Source of the DNA: Isoetes taiwanensis
Lineage: Eukaryota; Streptophyta; Lycopodiopsida; Isoetales; Isoetaceae
Length of the DNA stretch: 64,000 nucleotides
Assembly: GCA_021234155.1 (NCBI GenBank)
Contig: JAJEKV010000018.1
Location: 12,191,654 to 12,255,653, forward strand
Reading direction: 5' to 3'
In this document: piece after piece, positions 22,986 through 36,900 of the stretch
Position numbering within the stretch: position 1 is the first letter of the stretch
Layout of the letters: each line of letters opens with the position of its first letter
Made by a program: the position numbers and the translations under genes
Notes under the pieces: generated by a model
Databases searched by the model: none
Seen by the model: only the letters and a program-made list of their open reading frames with translations
Told to the model about the DNA's origin: nothing

Positions 22986-23850
22986 CTTATTTAGCCATAG
23001 GCCAAGACATAGATTTGCACATTCCTTTAAATTTTTCTAGTGTTGTAGCTTCGTAAACTTTTGTTAGTGTCCTCTATATAGCTATAACAGAATGTTAATC
23101 ACTCTCAGATCCAAGGGCTAAGAGTCTTAGGGACATTTTCAACAATTGGACACCCTTTACTTATCCCTGCATACAACTAGGTGTAGTCCAACTTTCAAAT
23201 GTCCAATCAAGAATGTTGGCAAGAAGAAATCGTCATTTATATAAGTTGCACTGCCTAGGTTTATAGCTTTCTTTGATTTGTCTTGGGTCCTTCCCAAGAC
23301 CTTCAATGTACAAGACATACCTTAGAAAAACTTCCAACGGATCTATATCCTTTTGTTGACAATTCCTGTTTTGCCTTTAGCCCGGCTCTAAAAGTATAAG
23401 AAAATACAATTCCAAGCGTTGTACAGCACAGCAACCTTATGGTTCATTTAGCATACCATAGATTGTATCATGGTCTAGAGATTTTGGAGCACATTTCCCT
23501 ACAGACTTGTCGAGAAGCATGATATTTTATTAAATGGGAGGAACAACTCGACTTAGTTGTAGCTCACCCTCAACCTTGGAGAATAGATAGGAGGAGGGCT
23601 TGAAGATTCATTTCTAAAATATGATACTAATTGCTCAACGACATGGTTATTGTGGTCCTATTCATGTTCCTTCTTCACTCCATAAAAGTAAGTCTAATTT
23701 GTACAAACTTGTGATAAATCCAATCTATGAAAAAATACCTTATGGCAATCTAAGTCGAAAAGGATTTTTGGCCGAGAAGATAAACCCGATGCTTTTTCTC
23801 CAAAGGATGCGGTCGCATTTGCAATGAAATCGATTCTTGAAAAGTGCTTA
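22986..23850. repeat. Segment X, copy B
   Basis: The second copy of 20361-21225. Small indels and substitutions throughout show that the duplication is not recent. The order Y-X here, against X-Y at the first site, implies a tandem array later interrupted, or unequal exchange. Confidence 0.85.
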
Positions 23851-24000
23851 CGGGGATTAAGCCATCAGGGGACACGTCGGCGCCATTTTTCCTTGTATGG
23901 TTGTCTTCTTCCCTCAAGCCCAATTCTCGATGTAACTTGTTGAATTTTGGGTGTTTGATTCAAAAAGCGTGATTAAGCTTGTTGCCCTTGTAGGCGGGTA

Positions 24001-24130
24001 GCGACCAAAGGGGGCTATTCACAGGTTGCATCTCCCAGTTCGATGGGGCGGTGGGATCCACTCCCCACGAGAGATCGCGACTCAAAGGTGACTAGAACCT
24101 TGCCATATATTGACTTGACCCCGAAAGTGA
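24001..24130. repeat. Dispersed repeat S, copy 1
   Basis: A 130-bp segment with 'ggggctattcac.ggttgcatctccc.gttcgatgggg' followed by 'gactcaa.ggtgactaga' and recurring at 39235-39370. It contains a GGTTCGA-type string, but no tRNA fold is present. Confidence 0.7.
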
Positions 24131-24132
24131 TC

Positions 24133-24231
24133 TACTTTTATTTTGTTTTTGTAAGTCTGGATCCATTCGATGCATTTGGTGCAAGTCAACAACGAGAAGA
24201 GGTGCTAAATCTAGTATGCTTTTGTTGTGTT
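24133..24231 (+). repeat. Coding-like direct repeat, copy 1
   Basis: About 100 bp recurring at 25048-25146. On the + strand it reads REEVLNLVCFCCV after a 'FDAFGASQQ' stretch; the other copy reads QEEVLNLLCFCCV after 'FDAFDAGRQ'. Preserved protein text with scattered base changes suggests former coding function. Confidence 0.75.
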
Positions 24232-24249
24232 CCATTTTCGAGTTCTATT

Positions 24250-24719
24250 ATATAGGGGGTGATAATGTTTCTACAAGTGATCTCAACCTCTCCTCAAATT
24301 CTGTTTTTGAAATGAATGTGGCTGAAAGCAGAAGGGAAGAACAACTCGCAACACTAAAGGGTGCAATAGAACTACAAGGAGATACTCCTAAAGGTTTATC
24401 TTGTACTAACAAATTTGGCATTCTTGCTAACGTCTCTGAGAATGTTAATAAATTCCTTCAAAATTAATGAAAAAGCAAGAGATTATCATGAGCCTCCTCC
24501 TTCTTTGCCTCGACCTATCCAAGTTAACCTTCTTTCTAAATCTTTGACTACTACTCATGAACATCTGTCTACCAATGACTTAATTTATCTCTTCCCTCCA
24601 ATTGACTTCATATCCACTGCCTTAGCGAAAGATACTATCCACTATGAAATTGAAAAACAATTGGCTAGTCTTCCCAAGAGGGACACGATTGGGGCAAGAC
24701 ACTTGTTGAGCATTTGATT
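24250..24719 (+). pseudogene. Unassigned broken frame between the direct repeats
   Basis: Two adjoining + frames (24216-24467 and 24415-24717) overlap with a frame change in an A-rich run near 24465-24480. Both have protein-like composition (the first contains ESRREEQLATLKGAIELQG). No family is recognised. A following 84-codon frame (24820-25074) runs up to the second direct repeat. Confidence 0.3.
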
Positions 24720-25047
24720 CGAAAGATTTGATAGATCTAGATTGCGAATTTGTTTCTTCTTTTTTATTTTTGGATGGGGTTGAGAATCATGCCAGGTAGC
24801 ATCACATGTTACGCCATATATGGCATTCCCTCTCTCCCTTTATGGGACACCAATGAATCTGGTGAAATTTCGCTCTTTGCTAGGGTTGTTGTCGTGCTTG
24901 AGAAAGATCCATGCATTGGTAGAGAGGCAGTTGAAAGGGTGTAGTGCGAGGCTGTGCAGGATTTGCGAGGAAAGGTATCTCTGGCCTTTTGGCGGCAGTG
25001 ACCTTAGGGTATGTTATATTTATCCCAAAATCCGCGATTTTGTTCTC

Positions 25048-25146
25048 CTTTTATTTTGTTTTGTAGAGGTGTAGATCTATTTGATGCATTTGATGCAGGT
25101 CGACAACAAGAAGAGGTGCTAAATTTATTATGCTTTTGTTGCGTTA
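25048..25146 (+). repeat. Coding-like direct repeat, copy 2
   Basis: The partner of 24133-24231, 915 bp downstream. It is preceded by a pyrimidine-rich stretch ending TTTTGTAG (25055-25064), which resembles an intron acceptor. Confidence 0.75.
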
Positions 25147-25149
25147 TTA

Positions 25150-28100
25150 TGAAGGGGTAATAGTAAATTTTACCAAAATTTGATAGAAGGTCAAATTGAT
25201 ATACTCAAGAGTTCCATTCTTTTTATGGCGCACACCATACTCGGGCTCTATCATGCCATGGAAGGAGCCTTTAGGTTGAACTCTGTTGTTCTTTGATTTT
25301 TGCATGTGACAAATGGTTGGGTTTTGCAGGGATAGAGCCAAAAAAAATTTCAGAGAGTTTGGGCAAAACTAGCATTGTTGTTGGAGTTCTAGAATTCGTT
25401 AAGTTCTAATATTTACAAGCTCCATTTCAGGCAAGAGTTCTGATGCAAGCTCCATTTCCAACAAGAGTTATGGAGCATTTGTTTCTGAGTATATTTGGCA
25501 AATCTTAGGCTGAGCTTAGGCATGCTTTAGATAAAATCACGATTGGAGCGACTGTGCAGAGACCCTATTCAACCTAATTTTTTTGGCTCTCTTTGATCTA
25601 GTGGGCATGGAGATGAAGCATTGTGGTAGGGAATGCAGTCGATTGGAGCAAAATTATTGCAAAGGTAAGATTTTCGTTGAATGATATGAGTTTTTTATTT
25701 TTCTATGTGAATAGGATCTGATAGAATAATCTGCAGGGTTTTACAGAGCAACTGTTACAACTGTAGCGATCTATGAAGGTGATAGAAAACTGAACGATCT
25801 CCTTTTATTAGATTCTTTAATGGTTTGAGTCTGATGAAATAAGTTGTGGCATGTCTATTTAGTTGATTTGAGCAATAGTTGCGGCTTTACCATATTTTAT
25901 AGTGGTAAAGGAAAGGTATGGTATAAAGGTTGGATCTTAAGCTTTTGAATGTCCAGTGCTTGTTTGTTTCCCGATAAGGAGATTTTGTTAGCTTTCATTG
26001 GGGTAGTGGGTGCATCTCGGGCATTTGTTAGGGCGCTTCTGCCGGGTTCAAGCTCCCGTCATTATTTCTTCATCTATTCATAATCAACCTTCTTGGTTAT
26101 TTTGCATTCATAAACTATCAATGATGCTCTACTTCCGGTTCGATGATGTCATCATATCACCATTGGTGCACGAAGTAGTTTCTTTACTACTCCAATGTTG
26201 ATGCTTCTTCTTTAGCTCTCATGGCGAGATTGTTATGGATGATGGTCCTAATCTTTAGTGCTAAGAGTCATGGCAGTTCAATTGGAAGAAGGCCTGAGGA
26301 AAGAAATTCTGTTGTCTCCATGGGGCTACATCCATTTCCTTGTGCAGTAATTTGATGTCTATTGATGATCAACTCGATATGGAAGAACATGTTTGATTTG
26401 TGATAGAGCCATTAAAAGCCTCAAATGGCTCTGACTAGGATGTATTGCTAAGTCTTAGAGTAAAATATTTAAGCTCGCTTGAAGACGCTCAAAAGACTAT
26501 GTGGGCCTTCATGAGGAGGAGGAAAAAAGGATGAAACCCATAGAAGTATTAGCTCCAAAAGTAGGAGCAGCTAGGAGGAGGATGTCTGTGATGCGGTAAA
26601 ATTTTCAATAGCAAAAAAGAAAAAGGGGTTGTGAGAGAACGTTGAAGCACGATGAGTATGAAAAGCAGATGAAATGCGCGGCACAAATGAACCATATAAT
26701 GGTAATGGGATGAAAGAGGCTGTAGATATGGTGATCAGGGATATCTACTCGAAAGTGGATGCAAATGAAGTCTGGCTCCGCCAGCTGACAACGTGAAGCG
26801 AAGCGGATAGGGTTATAGAAGCTATTCAAACCCTTTTGAGGTACGTGTTAAAATCCTAAAGCACAAAAGAAAAGTGATCGTTCAGAGATCCTTACGGTGG
26901 GAAACCATCAGAAAAAGAGAATCGGCAACAGGAGCTCCGTGTTATAAAAGGTAGCAAAAATGTCGATGGTAATGGTCGTCTGTCGATAATAACATGTTGG
27001 TTTACGGTTGAAGCATCTTAAATGTAATTAGGTATAATGTAACCACAGGAGTTAAAAGAGGAGTTGAAGGTTGTATAAAACTCGGCCGAGATGGAATAAC
27101 AACCAAGAAAATTTTTTAAAGAGTTTCCTTAGTTCTTGTGAACTACATTATTTCTTAAATCAGATCGAAGAAAGGATTATTTGTTTTGGGGAAAAAAAGT
27201 AGTTGGTAGGAAGGGATAAAGACAAGCAGTACCTCTACGAGAAGTTGAATCGTGGGTGCATTTCAGTTTGATGTTCTATTACAAACAACCAAGCACTAAT
27301 GATGAGAAGATACAATCAAAGGAGCTTGTGACTGATGAATGCATATAATAATATCAAGAATAGGTGAAAGTGAGGCCACACACTACATCCACATATTATA
27401 TGCCTATGGCCCTTAGTTTGTGAAGGAATATGGTAGCATTGTGGTTTGGAATACTCAAGGTATGAAAAGTCCCATAAACAAACTAAATGGTATTCCATCC
27501 CGAGATTTCCCCTTGAGGAGGGTCTTTCCCTATGTCCAAGCACTTTGTAAACTTGGAACATGGTTCTATAGAAGGCTATTGGCAAGGCACAAGAAAATGT
27601 TAGAAAGGCAACCAATAGCGGGCAAATGCACTATGAAAAGGCGCACTAAAAGCGCCAAAAGAACTATGGGAGAATTACAACTTAATTAGAAACACAAAGT
27701 GAGAGGAATGCGCAAACATGTGAGTTGGGCGAAAATATATGAGGGCACTCTAATGAAAAGATGTAAGTGCTTGCTCTTTTATGTTCATTTTGATTGTGCT
27801 AATTGCTTGTAACATTGGAGTAGTGACTTACAGGCTCTACATAATGTCCCTCTTGTGCTTAACATTCTTCTAGCATAAGGTCTTAAAGGAACTTACAGAT
27901 TATACTCCGGTGAAATATGAGTTCAATGTTTGCACTATACACTCTTCTCGGTTACTGACCTGTATCTTTGTTCTATAACATGATTGTTCGCTACTTTTTC
28001 ATTTTTTAGGTCTGTCAGGCATTACGGACCTTACACAACCAAACATGTTACTTATGATAGTAGATGGAAGCGGTTTAAGGGCCTGAAATCTATCTGCAGT

Positions 28101-30320
28101 GAAGGACACAAGGTATTGTTCAAGGACTAATGGGTATATTAATCTTGTCTGCATTGGATAGCATGTTGTTCTGTTGGAGAGAGAGAAAGCGGAGACTATA
28201 GTTTAGGAGATATTAGTCTATTACGGCTATGCATGGCCTTAGCTTTTGTTTTCCTGTAGATAATTTATTGTTGTAGGTACTGCTTGCCATAAGGTTAATA
28301 CGCTTGGTATGCCTTTTGTTGTTTTCTAGGTCCGTCACCATACAAGCCTACCTTAGCCTTGTAGAGTGTGAATAAGGGAGCATGGCTAAGTTATCTACAT
28401 AACTTAGCCAACCTTAGAGATGGGACCATTTCCCGCCCCATCTATTGGGCACCCACCACATCGGCGCGCAGTGGAGCCATTGGCATAACATGGCAATGGC
28501 CAAGCCTAACCTGAGTCCATTTTACGGCTCCAATAGTCTGGAGACCTTGTTACCTTTTCGAGCTTCTGTTTTGAGACTAGTCAAACTGTGGCATTATTAT
28601 GTATAGTAGCCCCTATAGGCGTGTGTCGTCAAAGGTGAGGCTACTTGAACCCCTTGCGGGGCCATGGAGGCGATAGGAGGTATTGGAGTAGAGACCCTTT
28701 GTAGATCATCTAGAAGTTAGGATTCGAGTTAGCATTTTGTATCTCCTAGTAGGAAGCATTCTAGAACCCTCACTCCGAATTCGAACCTAATCAGTGGCTC
28801 TGCTATAAGTTAGATGCATTTGATTAGGATTAGATGTATTCTCATTATTTCTCATGTTACGTGGATATATGATGTTGGGTTGATCATGTTTGCTCCTCTT
28901 ATATTAGGAAGGAAGGTAGAGATCTAGTAACCATTATTTAGATGATGCTCCTAGTTTAGACCCCTTAGTTCCTACTAGTTGCAGCCTGTGCATAGGAGCC
29001 CACCCGGCTACGGGGACTATGGAGTGACTAAGCACCACTATGGGTAACAGGAGTGGAGAGAGCGTCCACACTGTGCGGCGACTCACGGGAACCATAGCTT
29101 GAGGCTAGGCCTATAGTTGGTCACTTCGTGTGTGGGGAAGGGTATGGGTTCGACTTGCTAGGATCCAATGATGTAAGCCCTGATTCTCCAAGAGTTCTGC
29201 GAGGTGTCAGGCTGGCTGTCTTGTTTGGGAGTTTGATTGGGTAAGGTTAGCCATGCCACGATCCTCTAGCCACCCATGGAACCATTATTCCATGGGAAAG
29301 GGAGATGCAACCCTTCCTACCTCATGGGACGAGGGAGATACAGCAGGAGTAGTCCGAATGGGTGACCATGAGGCTATGCCTCAGGCGAGGTTATAGTCAC
29401 GCCCGAGCGATTTAGCCCATTTGCAAAGTATGCACACGGGGAGGCGGATGGGTGGTCAACCCTATCGGCTGTCCATATCAGCCACATTAGCTGGAGCCCA
29501 TACACCTTGTTAGGATGCCAGTATGCAAAGGCAAAGTAAGGCTGTTGCGAGACGTGAAGATCCATACAGCAGTACGCCAAGGCATTTACAAATACTATGT
29601 AAAACTTGCCATCCAAAAGTACATAAACTTTAAGGATGAACGAGTATCCCAAGCCAGCACCGTAATATGCGGGCACAGGGGTTTTGAAGGATCTGCAATT
29701 GCCATCCATTTAGCGATTATGAGAAAGATTCGTGAGCTAAGAGGGATGATATATGGGGCGGCAAAGTGCTTTCGCTGTGAATATCTTTTGTAACAAGCCC
29801 GGGCACCCTTTCCATGACACCAACTTCCACTAAGAGGCAGAAATTCTTTGTCATCTTCTATAATTACATCTTAACATGATAGTAAGAATTTTACTTGAAA
29901 CACAGGTCATGAAAAGAGATGACCACCTTCATACCATGCTGATATAGAGGCAGGCACACCTTTGGGGTCCATCCTCGTGTGAGATGGTGATCACGACAAG
30001 TGGAGAATGTTGAAAGGTCTTCGCGACAATAAGCGTCCATTATCCGCAGATATCTAATAGAGCATGGATAGAAGGGCGCTGAAGTCACGTTAAGATGTAA
30101 AAAATCCTCATAGAGAATGGGAGAAAAGCATTTGAAAAAGAAGCAAAGAGAATTGAAAATAGGAAAGGCCGGTCGGGACGGCGACACCTCAAATATTGGA
30201 CCGGATAAGGAAGCTTAAGTGGTGGTTCAATTCGGTTGCGTCGTCCTTGATCTGGTGGCCCGAGCAGGGCCACCTCTAGAAATATTGGAACATCGAGATT
30301 TCTGTTGCGGTGGCCCAATC
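25150..30320. other. Unassigned region
   Basis: Just over 5 kb without a recognised gene. The frames are short (at most 111 codons) and lack motifs I can name. 29515-29793 is a 92-codon + frame with one Cys-rich end (CFRCEYLL), of unknown nature. 28004-28130 gives a 40-codon + stretch preceded by a TTTTTTAG acceptor-like site. The segment 28380-29400 is more GC-balanced and stop-rich and resembles untranslated LTR-type DNA, but no repeat partner is present in the window. Confidence 0.35.
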
Positions 30321-33300
30321 AACAATGTTGAAGACTTCTTGACCTTAGTGCCCGAGATATAACATGTAGTGCAAAGAGTATGCACTACGGATGAAGTTAC
30401 GCCTTACACAAGTAATACTAACTGAGAGAAATTACTTCTCGCATATGATTTACAAGACCATGTACAAATAGATCAACAACATAAATTCCATGCAAACCGA
30501 AAATAAATCTTGTTGGTATTTGCTTGCTTGTCTGGAGTTCGACAGCCATCCAAATACAGATATTCCAATTTCAAATCCAACACACAAGCTACATCGTGGA
30601 AATAGAACACCCACTTAGATCAAGTGATCTGGTAGAAATCATCTCAGTCTAATGAAGAAATCTACGCGAGTGACTCTTTCCCATAAACCAATTGGTTGTG
30701 CAACATATCTGCTCCTAGATAATCCATACCCTATTGAAATTTTATTTTCAAGTTGTCAGAGTTTCTGAAATGGCACATGCCCCAACAAGAGAACTTAAAT
30801 CAAGGTGAAGTACACAAGATGAATCTAATGTGCATAGATCCGTAATTGCGTACCAAATGGTGATCAATAATGCAGATGTCGATCACCAATCAGATACAAG
30901 TAGACGAAAGAATCAAATGAAAATGTAAGTAATAAAATACAAAAGTTTACATCCATGGGAATGGAAATAATGTATACAATACCTGAAGTTAGCACTTTCC
31001 AAAACCAGTTATGGAACATCAAAATCAACAACTGCGATCATGCAAAACCAAAAGATAAGTGGAGGAAGCAAAGAACTGGATCAGAAAGAAGAAGCGTCAA
31101 ATCTAAAAATCAAATCATTGTCAAGCCGCATCTAATGTCACTCCTTGAAATCAGTAAGAAAGAAAACGGCGGTCAGCCGCCATCTAATACTACGCTTGAA
31201 ACTCCTAATTTTATCAGAGTATTAGTCGTGACTCTCTACAGTTCCTTTATTCTATCACTTAGTGAGTATCCTTTCCAATTCCACCAAGTATTACAATCAC
31301 CGACAAAGAATAAAAACTTTGGAGTCCGGGGACTTCTACTAACTCCTCATGATCAATTTCCACCGTGTGGAGGTGGAGGTAATTCGATCCTGATATGGAT
31401 TCATTTAAGTACAGAGTTCCAAACAAAACACATGAACATTGGGTGAAGTCAACCGGACTACTTAAGCTCCGCATGTAAAGCAAGCATCACCAGCCTTTTA
31501 AGTCTTAATGTGCAGCCTAGATTGCCTTCATTGCTAATTGATGTAGCCTACTGTAGTTACAAATTTGTGTATAAAGTTGTAGCATGAAGACATGGCTTAT
31601 GTTTGTTCTGCTATTATGTAGTATATTCTTAGTATTTTATGATTTTGCGAAGGTAGGTTCAGCTAAAGGTGTAGTGGAATGAATGCATGAATTTGATTTA
31701 TGGCAGATGTAATAATAATTGGGTATACTTGTGACAAGTATATAGTTCATGTCAATTTGGCATGAAAATTTAAATGTATGAGGCATGGGTTTGTGTGGTA
31801 ATCTGAATTGGTGTAAAAGGCATTTGCGGATGTGTTGCACATGTTGAGCAGTGGTTCTTTAAGAGGTGTACATGGCAGCTGGGAGTGAAATCACTCTTAC
31901 AAGCTTCATTGTCCACTAAGTTACCTACCCCGAGTATTCTTCGTAAGCATGCAAACCTTGTTGGTGACTTTTCCAAAGATTAAAACATTTTATTTAGATT
32001 GTCTTTTCGCTGTATCTTCAACAGAGTGGTCCCATCATCGTAAATACGATGCAACTGTACCAGTAGAATGTGAGCAAGAGATTAACTTGAAACCTGTGAT
32101 GATTTCGCTGCCTTTTAATGTGCATGCGATAAATATAATTAATTCTAAGGTAATATTTATGAATAAATATTATCATAGTACCGAGATACATTACTCCGAC
32201 AAGATAAATTATATTTACTTTAAGATTTTACAATATTTAATGATTCTTTTAGATCACATTATTTAAACAATAACCCCATTTAGACCTATTGTTACATAGA
32301 CAAGGTTTAATTATCATACACAAGAATTAGTACTTGGGTCCCAGATACCCTTTGGAAGTATATCCCAAGATGCACTTTGTAAGTATATCTCAATTCTATT
32401 TTCTATTTATATTTATAAGGACCCTAAGGTCATATAGCTATCCTGGAAGGACTTGCATCCTCATGTAAGGATTAATTAACATGCTACCTCACATTATCGT
32501 TGTTATTTAACTTATTTCCCTATGATACATGTATACATAATGCAAATTCTATACAGCTTATTAGGATCTATATTTAACTTATCAATAAGACACGCCAAAG
32601 CTTGATAATACATGCGGCACCGCTCATACAGTTCCATCCACCCATTGAGCTTCTGGGTACGGTAGTAATTTGAGATGACTTGATCGTTGCATTGTTCTAT
32701 TACTTTGCTCCACTTCATTGCGTAGTTAGCTACCACGCCGGGCCTCGCACGCTGGAAGGCCTCCCCTGCTCATTCGGGCTTCAAGTACCATTGCTCTATA
32801 AACTCTATCTCTACACCCGATGGCCCTTCAACTTAAGATACAAGTACGCTCAATCATAGACAGCCTTAATTTCTTCAAAAAGTCAGACTCTTTCTCAATG
32901 ACGCTTGTACACAACGCCATATCTATTCTTCCCCTTAAGAGGTTATAATGCTTCTTAATTAGCATTAATTTACTTTAGCCTTAGCTATGTCCATCTAAGA
33001 TGGATGCACAAATTATGCGTTATCATTTACCGTAATATAGTTAAGGGTTACCTACTAGTTAGAAATCCATTCTAAACCACAAGGTTTTGTCATCATGGAC
33101 AATCTTTATCCCAAAAGACTATTTGATTACTATATACCTATTTTAGATGTACCTTGCATGTACTATTCTTATATTCTAGAGGTTCCCCTTTCTAGTTATT
33201 TTAAACTCTTGGAATATTCCTACCAATCAACAAATGATGCCATCGTAAATGTTGGCTTGGATTTGTTAGATTGCCTTTCTTCTGCCGGATTATTCTTTTG

Positions 33301-33600
33301 AGGTGTTAGACGACTTGTTACGGTCAACAATTATCCCAGTACGATTCCTTCCTTAGCTTAGGAGATCAATCTCACCATGTGGTTTCGAATACGCTTGGAT
33401 GTCTCATAACAATCGTGGTATAATTATAGTTACTCCTATGCATTTCCTTCCTAGTCCTCGACGCTTAGCCTCAATATTATTGGGCAACTTTCAAATGGTA
33501 GAATATCTGTTCTAATCCTAAATATGGATGTTACCGTTCATACATTTAACCTACTAGGCCCATGGCCTTGTAATCTCTTGAGCTTGCTAGAAGCTCATCC
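30321..33600. other. Unassigned AT-rich region
   Basis: The longest frame is 163 codons on + (30955-31446); it begins at an ATG but has no recognised domain. The rest is AT-rich with short frames. Nothing else is supported. Confidence 0.35.
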
Positions 33601-36600
33601 ACCGCTACCGCTTGAAGTAGCAAGGTAACGCTCTTCCAGTCGCCGATAATTTCGCCTCCTTGAAGGTGGCCTCCTTACCAGAGGTTGACTTTTGTCTAGA
33701 AGCCTCCTCGCATTGCTGGTGGCTTTGATGGTCTTCCATGCCGCTTTCAAAGCCCCAAGGTGCTTCGCTGAAAAGATCTTTCATCTTGAACTCTTTGTCT
33801 TAAGTACCGGCGACTACTCGATCCGGATATTGTTTCGACTCATCGACATCTCATACGCTTCAGTCCTCTTTGTCGCTATATCGTTGCCCGGCGAGTTGTT
33901 GGAGGATATTGATTGCTTCACCCCCGCAAGTTGCCCTCGGACACTCTCTTTCCTTTGACTGCTACGCGCTTATAAAGTGAAGGAATAACAAGGGAACTAT
34001 ACATGCAAAGCATATAGCTTGCTATAATTACAATTACTACTAGAGCTATTAGGTCCCCTGTGCCTCTTCGAAGTTGCACGCCACTTTTGGCAATGTCACC
34101 TGTTCCTCCCTGGCAATAGTGTTGATGATCTATATCCTCCTATTTGTACGTCACCATACCGGTAACTTGTTGATATGCTTGGGCCCTCCTGTTTGCCAAG
34201 GCACAACACACTTTGCATCACATTCTAACTAAAGGTGTGGCCGTCGCTGATGCTTCACATTTCTGGCCCGCTCGATCCCGCTCTTGGGCGTGTAATTGCT
34301 CCTCTTCATGCCGCCAGCTTATTGGAGGTGTCTCTTGAGGTTGTAGCGCCGATTCTTTGGCTATACCTCCGGAGTTGTTCTCTCTGCATTGTTCTTGAAT
34401 TGCCATCTTGGTTTTACTGCTACGCATGTGCCCGCGATGCAAGTCATCGGCTCTACCGTTTAGTTGAATCACACGTCTGTTCGCTTAGTCAGCTTCTTCC
34501 ATCGAAGCTCTGTCTTTACGGTTTGATCCCCAATTACATGGCTTGGACGTTGTCACGCTCACGCTAAGCAGGTACGTTTCTTGTCTTGAGGTACCTTCCA
34601 AGTGACTTTGATTGTGCTCGCCGGGCCATCCTCCCAGCTCTAGGGGCTCGCAAAGAAGCTCTGCTAAGTTAGCACTTTCCAAATTTTCAAGGCCTCGACC
34701 TTTGTCCCTCTATGCATGTCGGTCTCTCCGGGGCAAGTAAGACATCATGGCTCTCCTCCCCGATGGCTCGCTTCGGTTTCTGATGATGGATCCTTATATA
34801 TAGCGCAGCTTGGTTCTTGAGTTGAAGAAGTACCTTCTTTAGATATACTTGTCGTTAAGGTGTCGAATGCTTCTACCCTGCCAGGTCCTCGCGCGTCGCA
34901 GATGAAATTCCGCTTCGTTTAATAATCGGTGGAAGTACCGACGGTTATCACCTAGTTGTTGGAGGCATATTCTCGTCAGCGCAGGTTTTCGTAGTGCACC
35001 TCCATCTAATACGATGTCATAAATAAGATCACCATATATCACCACAAGGTAAATTCATGGTCGCTCTAGATGTTGCCTCTTTAGTTGGCTCTGATGCCTG
35101 GGTCGCTCTCCTTCTATTGTTGAGGCCACTGCGGTCATAAGTTCGCTGGCAAGTTGCCGCTTGCCACAAGATGTAGTGTTGCTACCGACGCATGTCCTCG
35201 GTGTCAGCATCATGCATCTTGACATGACCCGTTGTTCTTGTTCCGCCACATTGGGTGGACGTAGTGGTCTTTACTTGAGGGCACTTCAAGTGTTTGAGTC
35301 GGCGGTTTGCTTGGCTCGTCGCTTCCCTCGCATTTGCTCTTCCATTTGAATCTTGGCCAGGCCAGGTGCTTCCTCGCCTCCTCCTTTGGTAGTCATGAAG
35401 GAGCTTGATCTAAACGCTTAACCGTGAAAACATGTCTCTAACTCATGTTTTCCACTATATATGTGAACACCGAGATATACAATAGACATATACGCGATTT
35501 ACATTGATTTTGAATTCACCACTCTTCAAAACAACTACGAAGGCCTAGCTAAATGTTTATACCCTTTAGGTTTCCTCCTGGCCCGCTCGATTCTTCTACG
35601 CAGGCCGCATCTTCTCTGCTTTGGTTGACCGTGATTCCTTGAGATGCCGTTATACTATTGTTGACCTTCATGTTCGATCCGCACGCCACCCCAAGTTGTT
35701 CGCCGATATGATCCCTTGAAAAAGGATGCCTTCCCTAATATGGCCTCTCGCCGAGGAATATAAAGGACTGCCAACGCCTTATATGCGGTGTCAGTAAGGT
35801 TGCTGATGTGCGGTGTCGTTGGACGCTTATAGAATCACCTGATGTTGCAACCGTATCTCTAATGTCTGAAGCTCGGAGATCGGTCGGTAGGCAAGTACTT
35901 CCGCCGTATTCCTCCGCAGTTGAATTTCTGCCATGTACTCGTTGCTTGGCTTTGCTTCATTTCGAGATGCCTCTCCGGTGGCTCGAAGTGTGGTCATCTC
36001 CATTGCCCCTACCATAGCTCCTCCCTCGACGCTTCTTTGTGTGATTTATAATTACCGCCAGCCAGCCTTCACCTTGCCCATCCGCCGAGTCTCGCACTAC
36101 TGGGTCAAGTAGTAAAGTCAGTTCCTTTGGTTTCGTGTTTTTGGGTCCAAATTTTTGTTCGAAAGCAGAATATTCTCCTTGATCTTGCCCCTAATGCCGC
36201 ATATGAGGCCTTCAAGCTCCAGATGTTCCTTCCCCATAGCGCCTCTCCCCCTATGGTCTCCTGGAAACCTGGCTGCTTCCTGCCGTGCATGGAGTCGAAG
36301 CTCGTCCGGTCAAAATTTTAGGTGCTTTGTGGTTGCCTCAGCTGAAGGCTCTTTGTTTGACGCTGCATGACATTCGCTGAGCTACTGGCCGCAGGTCGCG
36401 GTGTCTTCCTCCTGTTTATATGCCCTATGTTCGCATGACTTCTCTCCTCGACGCGAAGATTATGCCCTTCCGCCCTAGCGCTCGTGATGCTAACGCATCG
36501 GCGTTCAACGCCTTCCCACCTATTTGCCGCTTGCTCTTCCAATGGAAACCGGCCAGCTGGTAGCGGCGCCGCAGGTCCTCTTTCCGATGTATCGGCCTTG

Positions 36601-36900
36601 GTAGCCTTGTGCCATTTGCAAGATCTTCACGCCTGCCATTTTCCACTATTGAAGATTTTAATATAGGCCTGGTGTCCTTGCTCTACTCGCTTGCCTGCTG
36701 AGTGCTCACGCTCGCTTCCTCGGGGCCCCGCCTTCTGCCTCCATTCCGCCCTGGACGGCCGGGTCCCTGGAATGCCTTCAAGAAGTTGCGCCTCTAAATT
36801 GCGGCTCGCCCTCAGACCAAAGCAACGCCGTATCTGTTCAGTACCACTTGAAGGGCTCTCCTACAACATTCGGGCTCTATAAGCAAGCAAGATGGCTCGA
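33601..36900 (-). other. GC-rich block with broken polar minus-strand frames
   Basis: About 3.3 kb of GC-richer DNA. Frames are long on both strands, as expected from composition, but minus-strand frames are consistently rich in Arg, Glu, Gln and Ser (for example 34218-34472, 35055-35249, 36318-36542), while plus frames are Leu/Cys/Ser-rich. This asymmetry suggests a decayed minus-strand coding region, perhaps a retroelement gag. No zinc knuckle, protease or RT motif could be found, so I name no family. Confidence 0.3.
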
